A stretch of DNA of 5,976 bases from an uncultured Eubacteriales bacterium (GTDB taxonomy: Bacteria; Bacillota; Clostridia; Oscillospirales; CAG-272), in NCBI GenBank assembly GCA_934489945.1, contig CAKSSY010000085.1, positions 1 to 5,976 of the forward strand. The letters run 5' to 3'. The translations under genes and the position numbers were made by a program. Under the pieces are notes generated by a model, which saw only the letters and a list, made by a program, of their open reading frames with translations, did not search any database and had not been told where the DNA came from. Positions 1 to 5,976 of the stretch are shown in pieces (the stretch's first letter is position 1; every line of letters begins with the position of its first letter).

Positions 1-1185
1 GATTATGATAAGGAAGAATTTGCGCGTATCAAGGTCGATGCCGCACGGATTCAGAAATCCTGCGATGTTTTTATCGTGATCGGAATCGGCGGTTCTTATC
101 TTGGGGCAAGAGCTGTGATTGAATTTGTCCGTTCCAACTATTACAATAATCTGCGTAAGGATACACCGGATATTTACTTTGCCGGATGTAATCTCAGTGC
201 CGATTCTTTGAATGAACTTCTTGCGGTCTGTGAGGGCAAAGATGTTTGTATCAATGTCATTTCCAAATCGGGTACCACGACAGAGCCGGCGGTGGCTTTT
301 CGTGTATTTCGTGATCTTCTGGAAAAGAAGTACGGCAGGGAGGGTGCCCGTGAACGCATTTTTGTGACTACCGATAAAGCCCGCGGAACACTCAAGAAAT
401 TTTCCGATGAACGCGGATATGAGACTTTTGTCGTTCCCGATGATGTCGGCGGTCGTTTCTCCGTTCTTACAGCGGTCGGATTGCTTCCGATTGCCGTTGC
501 CGGCATTGACATTGACGCACTGATGAAGGGCGCACAGGATGCGGCAAATGCATATGGCGATCCTGATATTTCCAAGAACGATTGTTATAAATATGCCGCT
601 CTCCGGAATATTCTCGCGCGTAAGGGAAAGACTACGGAGATTCTTGTCGGTTATGAACCTTCCAGTCAGCTTTTCAACGAGTGGTGGAAACAGCTTTACG
701 GGGAGAGTGAGGGAAAGGATCAGCGCGGCATATATCCGTCGTCTGTTATTTTCTCTACGGATCTTCATTCTCTCGGTCAGTATATTCAGGATGGTATGAG
801 AAACCTTTTTGAGACCGTTCTGAACATTGAGAAGGTTAACACCTCGTTTGTCATTCCTGCCGATGCCGATAATGTGGATGGACTCAATTTCCTTGCCGGA
901 AAGGATATGGATACCGTAAATAAGACCGCCATGCAGGGAACACTTCTTGCACATGTGGACGGCGGTGTGCCCAATATTGTTCTGAATCTTGCCGATAAAA
1001 GCGCGCACTCGGTCGGTTTTCTGATTTATTTCTTTGAACTTGCCTGCGCTGTTTCCGGCTATATTTCCGGGGTCAATCCTTTTGATCAGCCCGGTGTCGA
1101 AGCCTATAAGAAGAATATGTTTGCCCTTCTCGGCAAACCCGGCTATGAGGCGCAAAAGGCGGAACTTGAAAAGAGAATCCATTGA
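1..1185 (+). CDS. pgi: Glucose-6-phosphate isomerase, 5' end cut off by the window
   Basis: This cytoplasmic enzyme interconverts glucose 6-phosphate and fructose 6-phosphate in glycolysis and gluconeogenesis. The frame is open from base 1 to a TGA at 1183, giving 394 visible residues. Motifs in order are IGIGGSYLGA (about residues 26-35) and ISKSGTTTEP (about 87-96), both of the SIS phosphosugar-binding fold, then the first PGI signature DVGGRFS (about 148-154) and the second PGI signature NPFDQPGVEAYKK near the C-terminus. Candidate catalytic residues are the Glu of GESEGK (235), the His of HSLGQY (256) and the first Lys of VEAYKK (370). Their spacing matches the Glu290/His311/Lys425 set I recall for Bacillus PGI, which implies about 55 missing residues and a full length near 449, normal for the short Firmicutes type. 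The GTG at 76 lies inside the fold and is not the start. No convincing terminator follows; the next gene has its own promoter. Confidence 0.97.
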   Translation, partial: DYDKEEFARIKVDAARIQKSCDVFIVIGIGGSYLGARAVIEFVRSNYYNNLRKDTPDIYFAGCNLSADSLNELLAVCEGKDVCINVISKSGTTTEPAVAFRVFRDLLEKKYGREGARERIFVTTDKARGTLKKFSDERGYETFVVPDDVGGRFSVLTAVGLLPIAVAGIDIDALMKGAQDAANAYGDPDISKNDCYKYAALRNILARKGKTTEILVGYEPSSQLFNEWWKQLYGESEGKDQRGIYPSSVIFSTDLHSLGQYIQDGMRNLFETVLNIEKVNTSFVIPADADNVDGLNFLAGKDMDTVNKTAMQGTLLAHVDGGVPNIVLNLADKSAHSVGFLIYFFELACAVSGYISGVNPFDQPGVEAYKKNMFALLGKPGYEAQKAELEKRIH

Positions 1186-1210
1186 TTTTCATATTTTTTA
1201 CAAAAGTGTC

Positions 1211-1239
1211 TTGATTTTTCCGGACGGTTGTTGTATAAT
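1211..1239 (+). promoter_or_regulatory. Sigma-A-type promoter for the P-loop gene
   Basis: A TTGATT -35 box (1211-1216) is followed by exactly 17 bp and a perfect TATAAT -10 box (1234-1239). Transcription would begin near 1245-1247, giving a leader of about 45 nt before the ATG at 1290. It sits in the 104-bp gap after pgi, so the downstream gene is probably transcribed independently of pgi. No operator-like repeat was seen around it. The call rests on consensus match and spacing only. Confidence 0.72.
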
Positions 1240-1289
1240 GAATTCAGAGATTCTCCCAAAGCGTAAAAATACAGACGGAGGTACCCAAA

Positions 1290-1697
1290 ATGTTAAAACT
1301 GATTATCGGAGTCAAAGGAACAGGGAAGACCAAAACTCTCATCAATATGGTCAATGAGGCAGTTGATGCTTCGCATGGCGATGTTGTATGTATTGAGAAG
1401 GGCACAAAGCTCCGCTTCGACGTAAAGTATCAGGCAAGACTTATCAATGCCGATGAATATTTTGTAGACGATGCACATTCCCTTGCCGGTTTTATCGCCG
1501 GAATCGTGGCAAGTAACCACGATGTGACCGAGTTGTATGTTGACTCGGCACTCAAGATCTGCGGTAACGATATTGCCGAATTTGAGAAACTGGTTGAAAA
1601 TGCGAATAAACTTTCGCAGAACCAAAATGTTAAGATGGTGTTTACCGTTTCTCTGCCGATTGAGAATGTGACCGAAACGCTTCGTAAATACATCTGA
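1290..1697 (+). CDS. Small P-loop NTPase-like protein of unknown function, 135 aa
   Basis: The protein opens with a short beta strand and a Walker A loop, LIIGVKGTGKTKT (Gly7, Gly12, Lys13, Thr14), so nucleotide binding is likely. A hydrophobic strand ending in Asp, ELYVD (Asp85), could serve as Walker B, and VFTVSLP (about 117-123) resembles a late core strand with a sensor position. There is no signal peptide or membrane segment, so it should be cytoplasmic. The ATG at 1290 is supported by GGAGG at 1277-1281 with an 8-nt gap, and by the Walker A loop lying right at the N-terminus, as in P-loop folds. At 135 residues it is close to the minimum for a P-loop domain, with no room for a partner domain. 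From memory, similar proteins occur in Clostridia and are sometimes labelled 'PilT-like'; that name is not supported by any pilus-motor motif here. It has its own promoter and terminator and appears monocistronic. Function unknown. Confidence 0.85.
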   Translation: MLKLIIGVKGTGKTKTLINMVNEAVDASHGDVVCIEKGTKLRFDVKYQARLINADEYFVDDAHSLAGFIAGIVASNHDVTELYVDSALKICGNDIAEFEKLVENANKLSQNQNVKMVFTVSLPIENVTETLRKYI

Positions 1698-1701
1698 ATC
1701 A

Positions 1702-1733
1702 AAAACCTCCCGTCGAATCCGCCGGGAGGTTTT
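1702..1733 (+). terminator. Rho-independent-type terminator after the P-loop gene
   Basis: An 11-bp perfect stem, AAAACCTCCCG (1702-1712) with CGGGAGGTTTT (1723-1733), encloses a 10-nt loop and starts 4 nt after the TGA at 1695-1697. The four T residues closing the stem are followed by CACAAG, so the U-tract is short and termination may be leaky. On the minus strand the stem ends in five T residues, so it could act in both directions. Confidence 0.75.
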
Positions 1734-1735
1734 CA

Positions 1736-1807
1736 CAAGAACCCGGAGTTGACAAAACCAACCGCCATAACCGTTGTTGCCGAGGAAGACTGAATAATTG
1801 CAGTGAT
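1736..1807 (-). pseudogene. Remnant of a Na+/phosphate cotransporter (NptA/PF02690-like) gene
   Basis: Read on the minus strand, this stretch encodes 24 residues containing TAIIQSSSATTVMAVGF followed by VNSGFL, then a TGA at 1735-1733. QSSSATT followed by TVM-hydrophobic-GFVN-small-G is the hallmark repeat motif of Na+/Pi cotransporters, a membrane family that normally has several hundred residues. The similarity stops abruptly on both sides. Upstream codons give a basic, non-membrane sequence (RRIVISKR), and downstream the frame ends at the terminator hairpin. None of the other minus-strand frames on either side continues the family. Only one motif of one repeat therefore survives, with no start, no ribosome binding site and no transporter body. 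The match is from memory of the motif, not a database search, but a chance match of about 17 residues is very unlikely. Confidence 0.65.
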
Positions 1808-1872
1808 TCTTTTTGATATGACAATGCGGCGAGTGGCAAAGGAAAACGATTTTGAAAGGAAGGGAGAGATTG

Positions 1873-2613
1873 ATGGACATCCTTTCGATCGGAAATAGCT
1901 TTTCACAGGATGCACAGACGTATCTGTGGAGAATTGCCCATCATGACAAGCAGGAAATGCGAACGGTCAATCTTATGATCGGCGGGTGCTCGTTGGAGCG
2001 GCATTTCCGGAATATAAAGGGCGATAAAAAAGAATATATTCTCCAGCACAACGGATATAGTACGGATTTTGTAACCTCGATAAAAACGGCACTTCTTTCC
2101 GGAAGTTGGGATTATGTGACGCTCCAGCAGGCGAGTCATCTCAGTTATAAGATGGATTCTTATATGCCGTATTTGAAAGTGCTTGCCGATTCTATCCGTG
2201 AATATGCGCCAAAGGCAAAAATTCTCATTCATCAGACATGGGGATATGCAACGGGAAGCGAAAGACTGGCTCAGAGAGGATTTTCCACTATGGAAGAAAT
2301 GTCCCGAGCGGTGTTTTCCTGCTATGAAACTGCTGCGGAATATATTCATGCCGACGGAATTCTTCCCGATGGTGAAGCCATGCTCCGGCTTGCCACGGAA
2401 AGTGGAAAATCGGTTCATCGGGATGGTTTTCATGCAGGCTACGGTGCACCACGCTATATGATGGGATGCCTTTGGTATCATATGCTCACGGGAAATCCGA
2501 TTTCCACGGACTTTGATGACTTTGACGTTCCGACCGAACCGGAATTTGCCGCTCTTGCACGGAAAATTGCTTCGGAATTGGCAGAGGAAAGAGATTTCAG
2601 AAATCCAAAATAA
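1873..2613 (+). CDS. DUF4886-type SGNH/GDSL hydrolase, 246 aa
   Basis: This is a predicted serine hydrolase of the SGNH fold, probably an esterase or deacylase; the substrate is unknown. The N-terminal block I is ILSIGNSFSQDA, with Ser9 as the likely nucleophile. A Gly-rich block (MIGGCSL, Gly37/Gly38) and LQQAS (about 84-88) fit the oxyanion-hole blocks II and III. The C-terminal block V is HRDGFHAGYGAPRYM, with Asp184 and His187 completing the triad. HQTWGY (120-125) is also typical of the DUF4886 family as I remember it. No signal peptide is visible, so it appears cytoplasmic. The ATG at 1873 is chosen because GGGAG lies 6 nt upstream and the family begins directly at the IGNSFS strand; in-frame TTG codons at 1852 and 1870 fit worse. 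It ends with tandem in-frame TAATAA stops, 21 bp before the TIM-barrel gene, so the two are probably co-transcribed. No good promoter was found upstream. Confidence 0.85.
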   Translation: MDILSIGNSFSQDAQTYLWRIAHHDKQEMRTVNLMIGGCSLERHFRNIKGDKKEYILQHNGYSTDFVTSIKTALLSGSWDYVTLQQASHLSYKMDSYMPYLKVLADSIREYAPKAKILIHQTWGYATGSERLAQRGFSTMEEMSRAVFSCYETAAEYIHADGILPDGEAMLRLATESGKSVHRDGFHAGYGAPRYMMGCLWYHMLTGNPISTDFDDFDVPTEPEFAALARKIASELAEERDFRNPK

Positions 2614-2634
2614 TAACATAAAAGAGGAGAAGTT

Positions 2635-3357
2635 ATGAATTACGGGATTCAGTTATACTCTGTAAAAGATTACATGGAGAAGGATGTAAAAGATACCCTC
2701 AGGCAGATTGCCGAGATGGGGTATACGCTTGTGGAGCCAGCCGGTTACTTTGGAACAAGTGCCGAGGATTTCAAGGCATATTGTGAGGAGTTCGGACTCA
2801 AGGTCAGTGGCTCGCACAATCACCTCAAGGATCTGGAAGGCGATGCTTTTGCACAGACTGTAAAGTATTTCAAGACGATCGGTTGTACTCGGTTTATTGT
2901 TGCGTGGGCTCCCTTTTCAACCAAGGAAGAACTTGACAAGACGATAGAAAGTCTGAACAAATATGAACCGATGCTTGCCGCTGAGGGCATTGAGCTGATG
3001 TATCATAATCATCACCGCGAATTTCTCCCGAATACCGACGGCGAGATTGCACATCTTGAATTTCAGAGACGTACCAAGATCAATTTTGAAATCGACGTAT
3101 ACTGGGCATATCGCGGTCTTGTCAATCCCATTTATATTTTGGAGCAGTTGAAGGATCGCCTTTCGTCCATTCACCTGAAGGACGGAACGATGGAACACGG
3201 AACTCCTTTGGGAATGGGAACCGCGCCGATTGCCGAAGTGGTGGCATGGGCAAAGAAGCACGATATTCCTATGGTTGTCGAGAATGAGCCGACCGCGGAT
3301 CGTCAGATGATCGAGGCAAAAATTTGTATCGACTACCTCAAGTCTTTGGAAAATTGA
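2635..3357 (+). CDS. Sugar phosphate isomerase/epimerase-like TIM barrel protein, 240 aa
   Basis: The protein belongs to the xylose isomerase-like TIM barrel (AP endonuclease 2) superfamily, which holds IolE-type dehydratases, ketose epimerases and many uncharacterised sugar isomerases. Strand 1 is MNYGIQLYSV, a typical opening. Later strand ends carry likely metal- and substrate-binding residues: GSHNH (His61), YHNHH (His124, His126), EIDVYW (Asp154), IHLKDG (His180, Lys182, Asp183) and VVENEP (Glu216 or Glu218). These fit the Asp/His/Glu metal site of the fold. At 240 residues it is slightly short for the superfamily but has all the expected late strands, so it appears intact. There is no signal peptide. 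GAGGAG at 2624-2629 lies 5 nt before the ATG. It follows the SGNH hydrolase by 21 bp as the second gene of a likely operon and is followed by a hairpin. The exact substrate cannot be told from sequence; a true sugar-phosphate substrate is not shown. Confidence 0.88.
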   Translation: MNYGIQLYSVKDYMEKDVKDTLRQIAEMGYTLVEPAGYFGTSAEDFKAYCEEFGLKVSGSHNHLKDLEGDAFAQTVKYFKTIGCTRFIVAWAPFSTKEELDKTIESLNKYEPMLAAEGIELMYHNHHREFLPNTDGEIAHLEFQRRTKINFEIDVYWAYRGLVNPIYILEQLKDRLSSIHLKDGTMEHGTPLGMGTAPIAEVVAWAKKHDIPMVVENEPTADRQMIEAKICIDYLKSLEN

Positions 3358-3373
3358 CGTAATTTATAAAAAT

Positions 3374-3409
3374 GGGGCTATTAAAAAACTTGATGTTTTT
3401 AACAGCCCC
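3374..3409. terminator. Terminator hairpin after the TIM-barrel gene, possibly bidirectional
   Basis: GGGGCT (3374-3379) pairs with AGCCCC (3404-3409). After one A/C mismatch, TTAAAAA (3381-3387) pairs with TTTTTAA (3396-3402) around an 8-nt loop. It begins 16 nt after the stop of the TIM-barrel gene, the right place for a terminator of that operon. The downstream tract on the plus strand is poor (TTAAAAATT). On the minus strand the stem is followed by ATTTTTATAAATT, a better U-tract, so it may also stop transcripts that read past clpC. Confidence 0.68.
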
Positions 3410-3459
3410 TTAAAAATTCCAATCTGTTAGTTCCGGCATTTCTGACGCGATCATGGTCG

Positions 3460-3497
3460 TTTTTGCCCGATGTTTTTTTTGATTTTCGGATTTTTTT
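3460..3497. other. T-tract cluster in the convergent intergenic region
   Basis: Runs of 5 T (3460-3464), 8 T (3473-3480), 4 T (3483-3486) and 7 T (3491-3497) lie close together between the two hairpins. The last three are spaced about 8-10 bp centre to centre, close to a helical turn, so the DNA may be intrinsically bent. Nothing recognisable as a gene or known regulatory site is present in 3410-3540. Short open frames through it on both strands are driven by the neighbouring palindrome and look spurious. Confidence 0.35.
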
Positions 3498-3540
3498 GAA
3501 GGCAAAATGGCGATTCCAAGCCGTCAGGACCAATGTCGAA

Positions 3541-3581
3541 GGCGGTGCTAAGAAACTCAAAAAGAGTTTCTTAGCACCGCC
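3541..3581 (-). terminator. Long perfect hairpin just downstream of clpC
   Basis: An 18-bp perfect inverted repeat (3541-3558 with 3564-3581) surrounds a 5-nt AAAAA/TTTTT loop. Read in the clpC direction it starts 8 nt after the TAA stop (3592-3590), so it most likely ends the clpC transcript and protects its 3' end. The sequence after the stem on the minus strand is TTCGACATT, not a proper U-run. On the plus strand the stem is followed by GTTTTCCG. Together with the hairpin at 3374-3409 it forms a double barrier between convergent genes. A dispersed repeat unit is an alternative that one window cannot test. Confidence 0.62.
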
Positions 3582-3589
3582 GTTTTCCG

Positions 3590-5976
3590 TTAACTTTTTA
3601 CGCAAACGACTTTGCCGTCCTCGGCTTTGGCGAGAATGGTGTCGCCGTTTTTGATTTTGCCCTCCAACATTTCGGTGGAGAAGGTATCTTCCACCAAACG
3701 GACGGTAGCCCGACGAAGAGGTCTTGCTCCGTATACGGGATCAAAGCCTTCTTTGGCGACCAGTGCTGTGACGCTCGGATCAAAGGTGACATGAATCCCC
3801 AAATCTTCCATTCTTCTGCCGACTTCTGCCAGCATGAGACCGGCAATTTTTTCAATGTCGGTGTCAGTCAGTCTGTTGAAGATGATGATGTCATCAATAC
3901 GGTTAAGGAATTCGGGACGGAAGGTCTGCTTGAGTGCTGTCATCATCCGCTCATCGGATTCCTTTTTTTCGTTGGCGGTGTTGTCATCGGTTCCGTTTCC
4001 GAACCCGAGAGCACGACTGCCGCTCATGGCAGAGGCACCGACGTTGGATGTCATAATAATGATTGTATTTTTGAAGTCAACATGACGTCCCTGTGAGTCA
4101 GTCAGAACGCCGTCATCCAAAACCTGGAGCATGATGTTAAACACATCGGGATGAGCCTTTTCAATTTCGTCAAACAGGACGACAGAGTAAGGATGGCGAC
4201 GGATCTTTTCGGTCAATTGTCCGCCTTCCTCAAAGCCGACATATCCGGGAGGAGAGCCGATCAACTTGGAAACACTGTGTTTTTCCATGTATTCGGACAT
4301 ATCCAAACGAATCATGGCATTGTCATCACCGAACATAATGGAAGCAAGAGCTTTGGTCAACTCGGTTTTGCCGACACCGGTAGGTCCGAGGAAAATGAAC
4401 GAACCGATCGGACGGCGCGGGTCCTTGAGTCCCATTCTGCCGCGACGGATTGCACGGGCAATGGCGGCTACCGCATCGTCCTGACCGATGATACGTTTGT
4501 GTAACTCGTCCTCAAGGTGCAGGAGTTTTTCGCCCTCGTTTTCCAACAGCTTATGAACCGGAATTCCCGTCCACTGCGTCACAACATCCGCAATGTCGCT
4601 TTCTTTCACTTCGAGAGCCTTATCGGATTTGTTCTTTTCCCAATTTTCCTTGGCGGTGTTGTATTCGGCTTGAATATTTTTTTCTTCGTCACGGATGTTT
4701 GCGGCACGTTCAAAGTCTTGCGAATTGATTGCCTCTTCTTTCTCGTGTGAGAGTTTTGCTATTTTTTCTTCAATTGCCTTGAGATCGGGCGGGGAAGTGT
4801 GCGCCGTAATGCGCAACTTGGATGCCGCCTCATCGATCAGGTCAATGGCTTTATCCGGCAAATACCGATCCGCAATATAACGGCGGGAAAGTTCAACGGC
4901 AGCGCGGATGGCTTCGTCACTGATTTTTACTTTGTGATGTGCTTCATATTTGTCACGCAGACCGGTAAGAATCTGAATGGCTTCCTCAGGACTGGGTTCC
5001 CCGACCAAAACCGACTGGAACCGACGTTCAAGTGCCGCGTCCTTTTCAATGTGCTTGCGGTATTCGGCAATTGTGGTAGCACCGATCACCTGCATTTCTC
5101 CACGGGCAAGTGCCGGCTTGAGGATGTTTGCAGCATCTACCGCACCTTCGGCAGCACCGGCACCAATAATGGTGTGGATTTCATCGATAAAGAGAATAAT
5201 GTCGGGATTTTTGCTGACTTCTTCCATCACACTCTTCATACGTTCCTCAAATTCTCCGCGGTACTTTGCGCCGGCGATCATACCGGCAATGTCAAGTGTG
5301 ACGATTTTTTTGTTTTTCAGAGTTTCGGGAACATTTCCGTCCACGATTTTTTGTGCCAGACCTTCGACCACGGCAGTCTTGCCGACACCGGGTTCGCCAA
5401 TCAGACAGGGGTTGTTTTTTGTACGTCTGGAGAGAATCTGAACGACACGTTCGGTTTCTTTGTCCCGACCGATGATGGGGTCAATCTTTCCCTCTTTTGC
5501 CAATGCGGTAAGATCTCTTCCGAAATTGCTGAGTGTAGGAGTTCCCGAATTGGAAATTCCGCCGCCTCCGGCTCTCTGAGTTTCTCCGCGCAATCCCTGA
5601 CTCCGATCGGTTTTGCCGCCGAAATAGGTTGCAAGATCACTCCGGATGTCGGCGATGGAAATTCCGCATTCTTCCAGAATTTTTACCCCCACGCAATCCT
5701 GCTCCGAAATGAGTGCCAGCAAAAGGTGTTCGGTGCCGATATAGTTCTGTCCGAGCTGAAGTGCCTCGTAAGAAGAGGCTTCAATAATTCGCTTGGTTCG
5801 GGGAGTCATATCTGCCGCGCTGACATCGCTGGTTGTCCCGATTCCGGCAAACTTGACGATTTCATCCTTTATTTTTTCAAAATCCGCACCGCGCTCCGAA
5901 AGGATTCCGGAGGCGACACTGTCGGATTCTCCGACCAGTCCCAGCAGAATGTGTTCCGAGCCGATGTAGGTGTGAC
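3590..5976 (-). CDS. clpC: ClpC-type AAA+ unfoldase (Hsp100), N-terminus cut off by the window
   Basis: This is the ATP-dependent unfoldase that feeds proteins to the ClpP protease in the cytoplasm. The frame stays open to the right edge, giving 794 visible residues; only about 20-25 are missing. Numbering from the edge, the first Clp_N repeat begins at HTYIGSEHILLGLV (1-14). The second begins at MTPRTKRIIE (56) with YIGTEHLLLAL, and a Gly-rich linker follows. The first AAA+ domain has Walker A GEPGVGKT (193-200), pore loop KYRG (237-240) and Walker B ILFIDE (260-265). A short middle domain (about 410-438) carries a UVR-like motif (EEAINSQDFERAANIRDEE). The second AAA+ domain has Walker A GPTGVGKT (530-537), pore loop GYVGFEEGG (577-585), Walker B VVLFDE (598-603), an LGF tripeptide (656-658) where ClpP-binding loops lie, an Arg finger in RPEFLNRID and sensor 2 GARPLRR (749-755). 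The short middle domain and LGF loop exclude ClpB; the double Clp_N domain argues against ClpE. The ATG codon at 5809 is internal. Promoter and any ctsR-mcsAB neighbours lie outside. Confidence 0.96.
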   Translation of the reverse strand, partial: HTYIGSEHILLGLVGESDSVASGILSERGADFEKIKDEIVKFAGIGTTSDVSAADMTPRTKRIIEASSYEALQLGQNYIGTEHLLLALISEQDCVGVKILEECGISIADIRSDLATYFGGKTDRSQGLRGETQRAGGGGISNSGTPTLSNFGRDLTALAKEGKIDPIIGRDKETERVVQILSRRTKNNPCLIGEPGVGKTAVVEGLAQKIVDGNVPETLKNKKIVTLDIAGMIAGAKYRGEFEERMKSVMEEVSKNPDIILFIDEIHTIIGAGAAEGAVDAANILKPALARGEMQVIGATTIAEYRKHIEKDAALERRFQSVLVGEPSPEEAIQILTGLRDKYEAHHKVKISDEAIRAAVELSRRYIADRYLPDKAIDLIDEAASKLRITAHTSPPDLKAIEEKIAKLSHEKEEAINSQDFERAANIRDEEKNIQAEYNTAKENWEKNKSDKALEVKESDIADVVTQWTGIPVHKLLENEGEKLLHLEDELHKRIIGQDDAVAAIARAIRRGRMGLKDPRRPIGSFIFLGPTGVGKTELTKALASIMFGDDNAMIRLDMSEYMEKHSVSKLIGSPPGYVGFEEGGQLTEKIRRHPYSVVLFDEIEKAHPDVFNIMLQVLDDGVLTDSQGRHVDFKNTIIIMTSNVGASAMSGSRALGFGNGTDDNTANEKKESDERMMTALKQTFRPEFLNRIDDIIIFNRLTDTDIEKIAGLMLAEVGRRMEDLGIHVTFDPSVTALVAKEGFDPVYGARPLRRATVRLVEDTFSTEMLEGKIKNGDTILAKAEDGKVVCVKS

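Noticed and set aside
76..78. GTG as a start codon for glucose-6-phosphate isomerase
   Set aside because: The frame is open upstream to base 1 with plausible PGI sequence, no ribosome binding site is evident, and starting here would cut into the first strand of the SIS fold.
1186..1210. Possible terminator right after pgi (TTTTCATATTTTTTACAAAAG)
   Set aside because: Only a short A/T-only pairing is possible with no GC stem, so it does not qualify as an intrinsic terminator.
1749..1754. Perfect TTGACA that could be a -35 box for the SGNH hydrolase gene
   Set aside because: At 16-18 bp downstream there is no acceptable -10 box (the bases there read about CGTTGT), and the hexamer lies within the codons of the cotransporter remnant, so it is probably coincidental.
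1798..1825. Weak promoter candidate TTGCAG - 16 bp - GACAAT upstream of the SGNH hydrolase
   Set aside because: Both boxes are poor matches and nothing else supports it. How this operon is transcribed remains open, including by read-through of the leaky terminator at 1702-1733.
1293..1880. Minus-strand open frame of 195 codons over the P-loop gene and the following gap
   Set aside because: It is antisense to the P-loop gene and runs through the terminator. It also crosses the cotransporter remnant in a different frame from the one carrying the motif.
1903..2619. Long minus-strand open frame opposite the SGNH hydrolase (238 codons)
   Set aside because: It is fully antisense to a gene with clear catalytic motifs, and its translation shows no domain, only scattered Cys, His, Arg and Ile.
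3399..3605. Small minus-strand frame (68 codons), with a plus-strand counterpart at 3463-3654, across the convergent gap
   Set aside because: Both frames run through the 18-bp palindrome, so they share a GGAKKL...SFLAPP-like translation. They overlap the end of clpC and show no known domain.
4977..5441. Plus-strand open frame of 154 codons inside clpC
   Set aside because: It is antisense to the highly conserved first AAA+ domain, and its Ser/Ile/Phe-rich translation is what a reversed AAA+ coding sequence gives.

Overview
The window looks like chromosomal DNA of a mid-GC member of the Firmicutes, most likely class Clostridia. The reasons are the short bacterial-type glucose-6-phosphate isomerase, a ClpC-type (not ClpA or ClpB) Hsp100 unfoldase with a UVR-like middle domain, AGGAGG-like ribosome binding sites and a small P-loop protein of a type I associate with Clostridia. 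The genus cannot be read from the sequence.

Layout, left to right. Positions 1-1185 (+) hold the 3' part of pgi, open from the first base and missing about 55 N-terminal residues. A consensus-like sigma-A promoter (1211-1239) then drives a 135-codon P-loop protein of unknown function (1290-1697, +), which ends at a GC-rich hairpin (1702-1733). Between that hairpin and the next gene lies a short minus-strand piece (1736-1807) that translates to the QSSSATT motif of Na+/phosphate cotransporters. I read it as the remnant of a lost nptA-like gene. Next is a two-gene plus-strand unit: a DUF4886/SGNH-type hydrolase (1873-2613) and, 21 bp later, a xylose-isomerase-like TIM-barrel sugar isomerase/epimerase (2635-3357). 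A 232-bp convergent intergenic region follows, with two hairpins (3374-3409 and an 18-bp perfect stem at 3541-3581) separated by phased T-tracts. The rest, 3590-5976 (-), is clpC, running off the right edge with only about 20-25 N-terminal residues missing.

How the genes relate. pgi (glycolysis) and clpC (protein quality control with ClpP) are housekeeping genes with no evident functional link to each other. The SGNH hydrolase and TIM-barrel pair looks like a small accessory carbohydrate cassette: a possible deacylase plus a sugar isomerase/epimerase. The cotransporter remnant at its left border suggests the cassette occupies a site that has been rearranged.

I found no clear undescribed multi-gene system. 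The points most worth a second look are the cotransporter remnant, the uncharacterised P-loop protein with its strong promoter, the SGNH/TIM-barrel pair, and the unusually long perfect hairpin after clpC. No tRNA, rRNA, CRISPR array, insertion sequence or riboswitch was recognised by reading.
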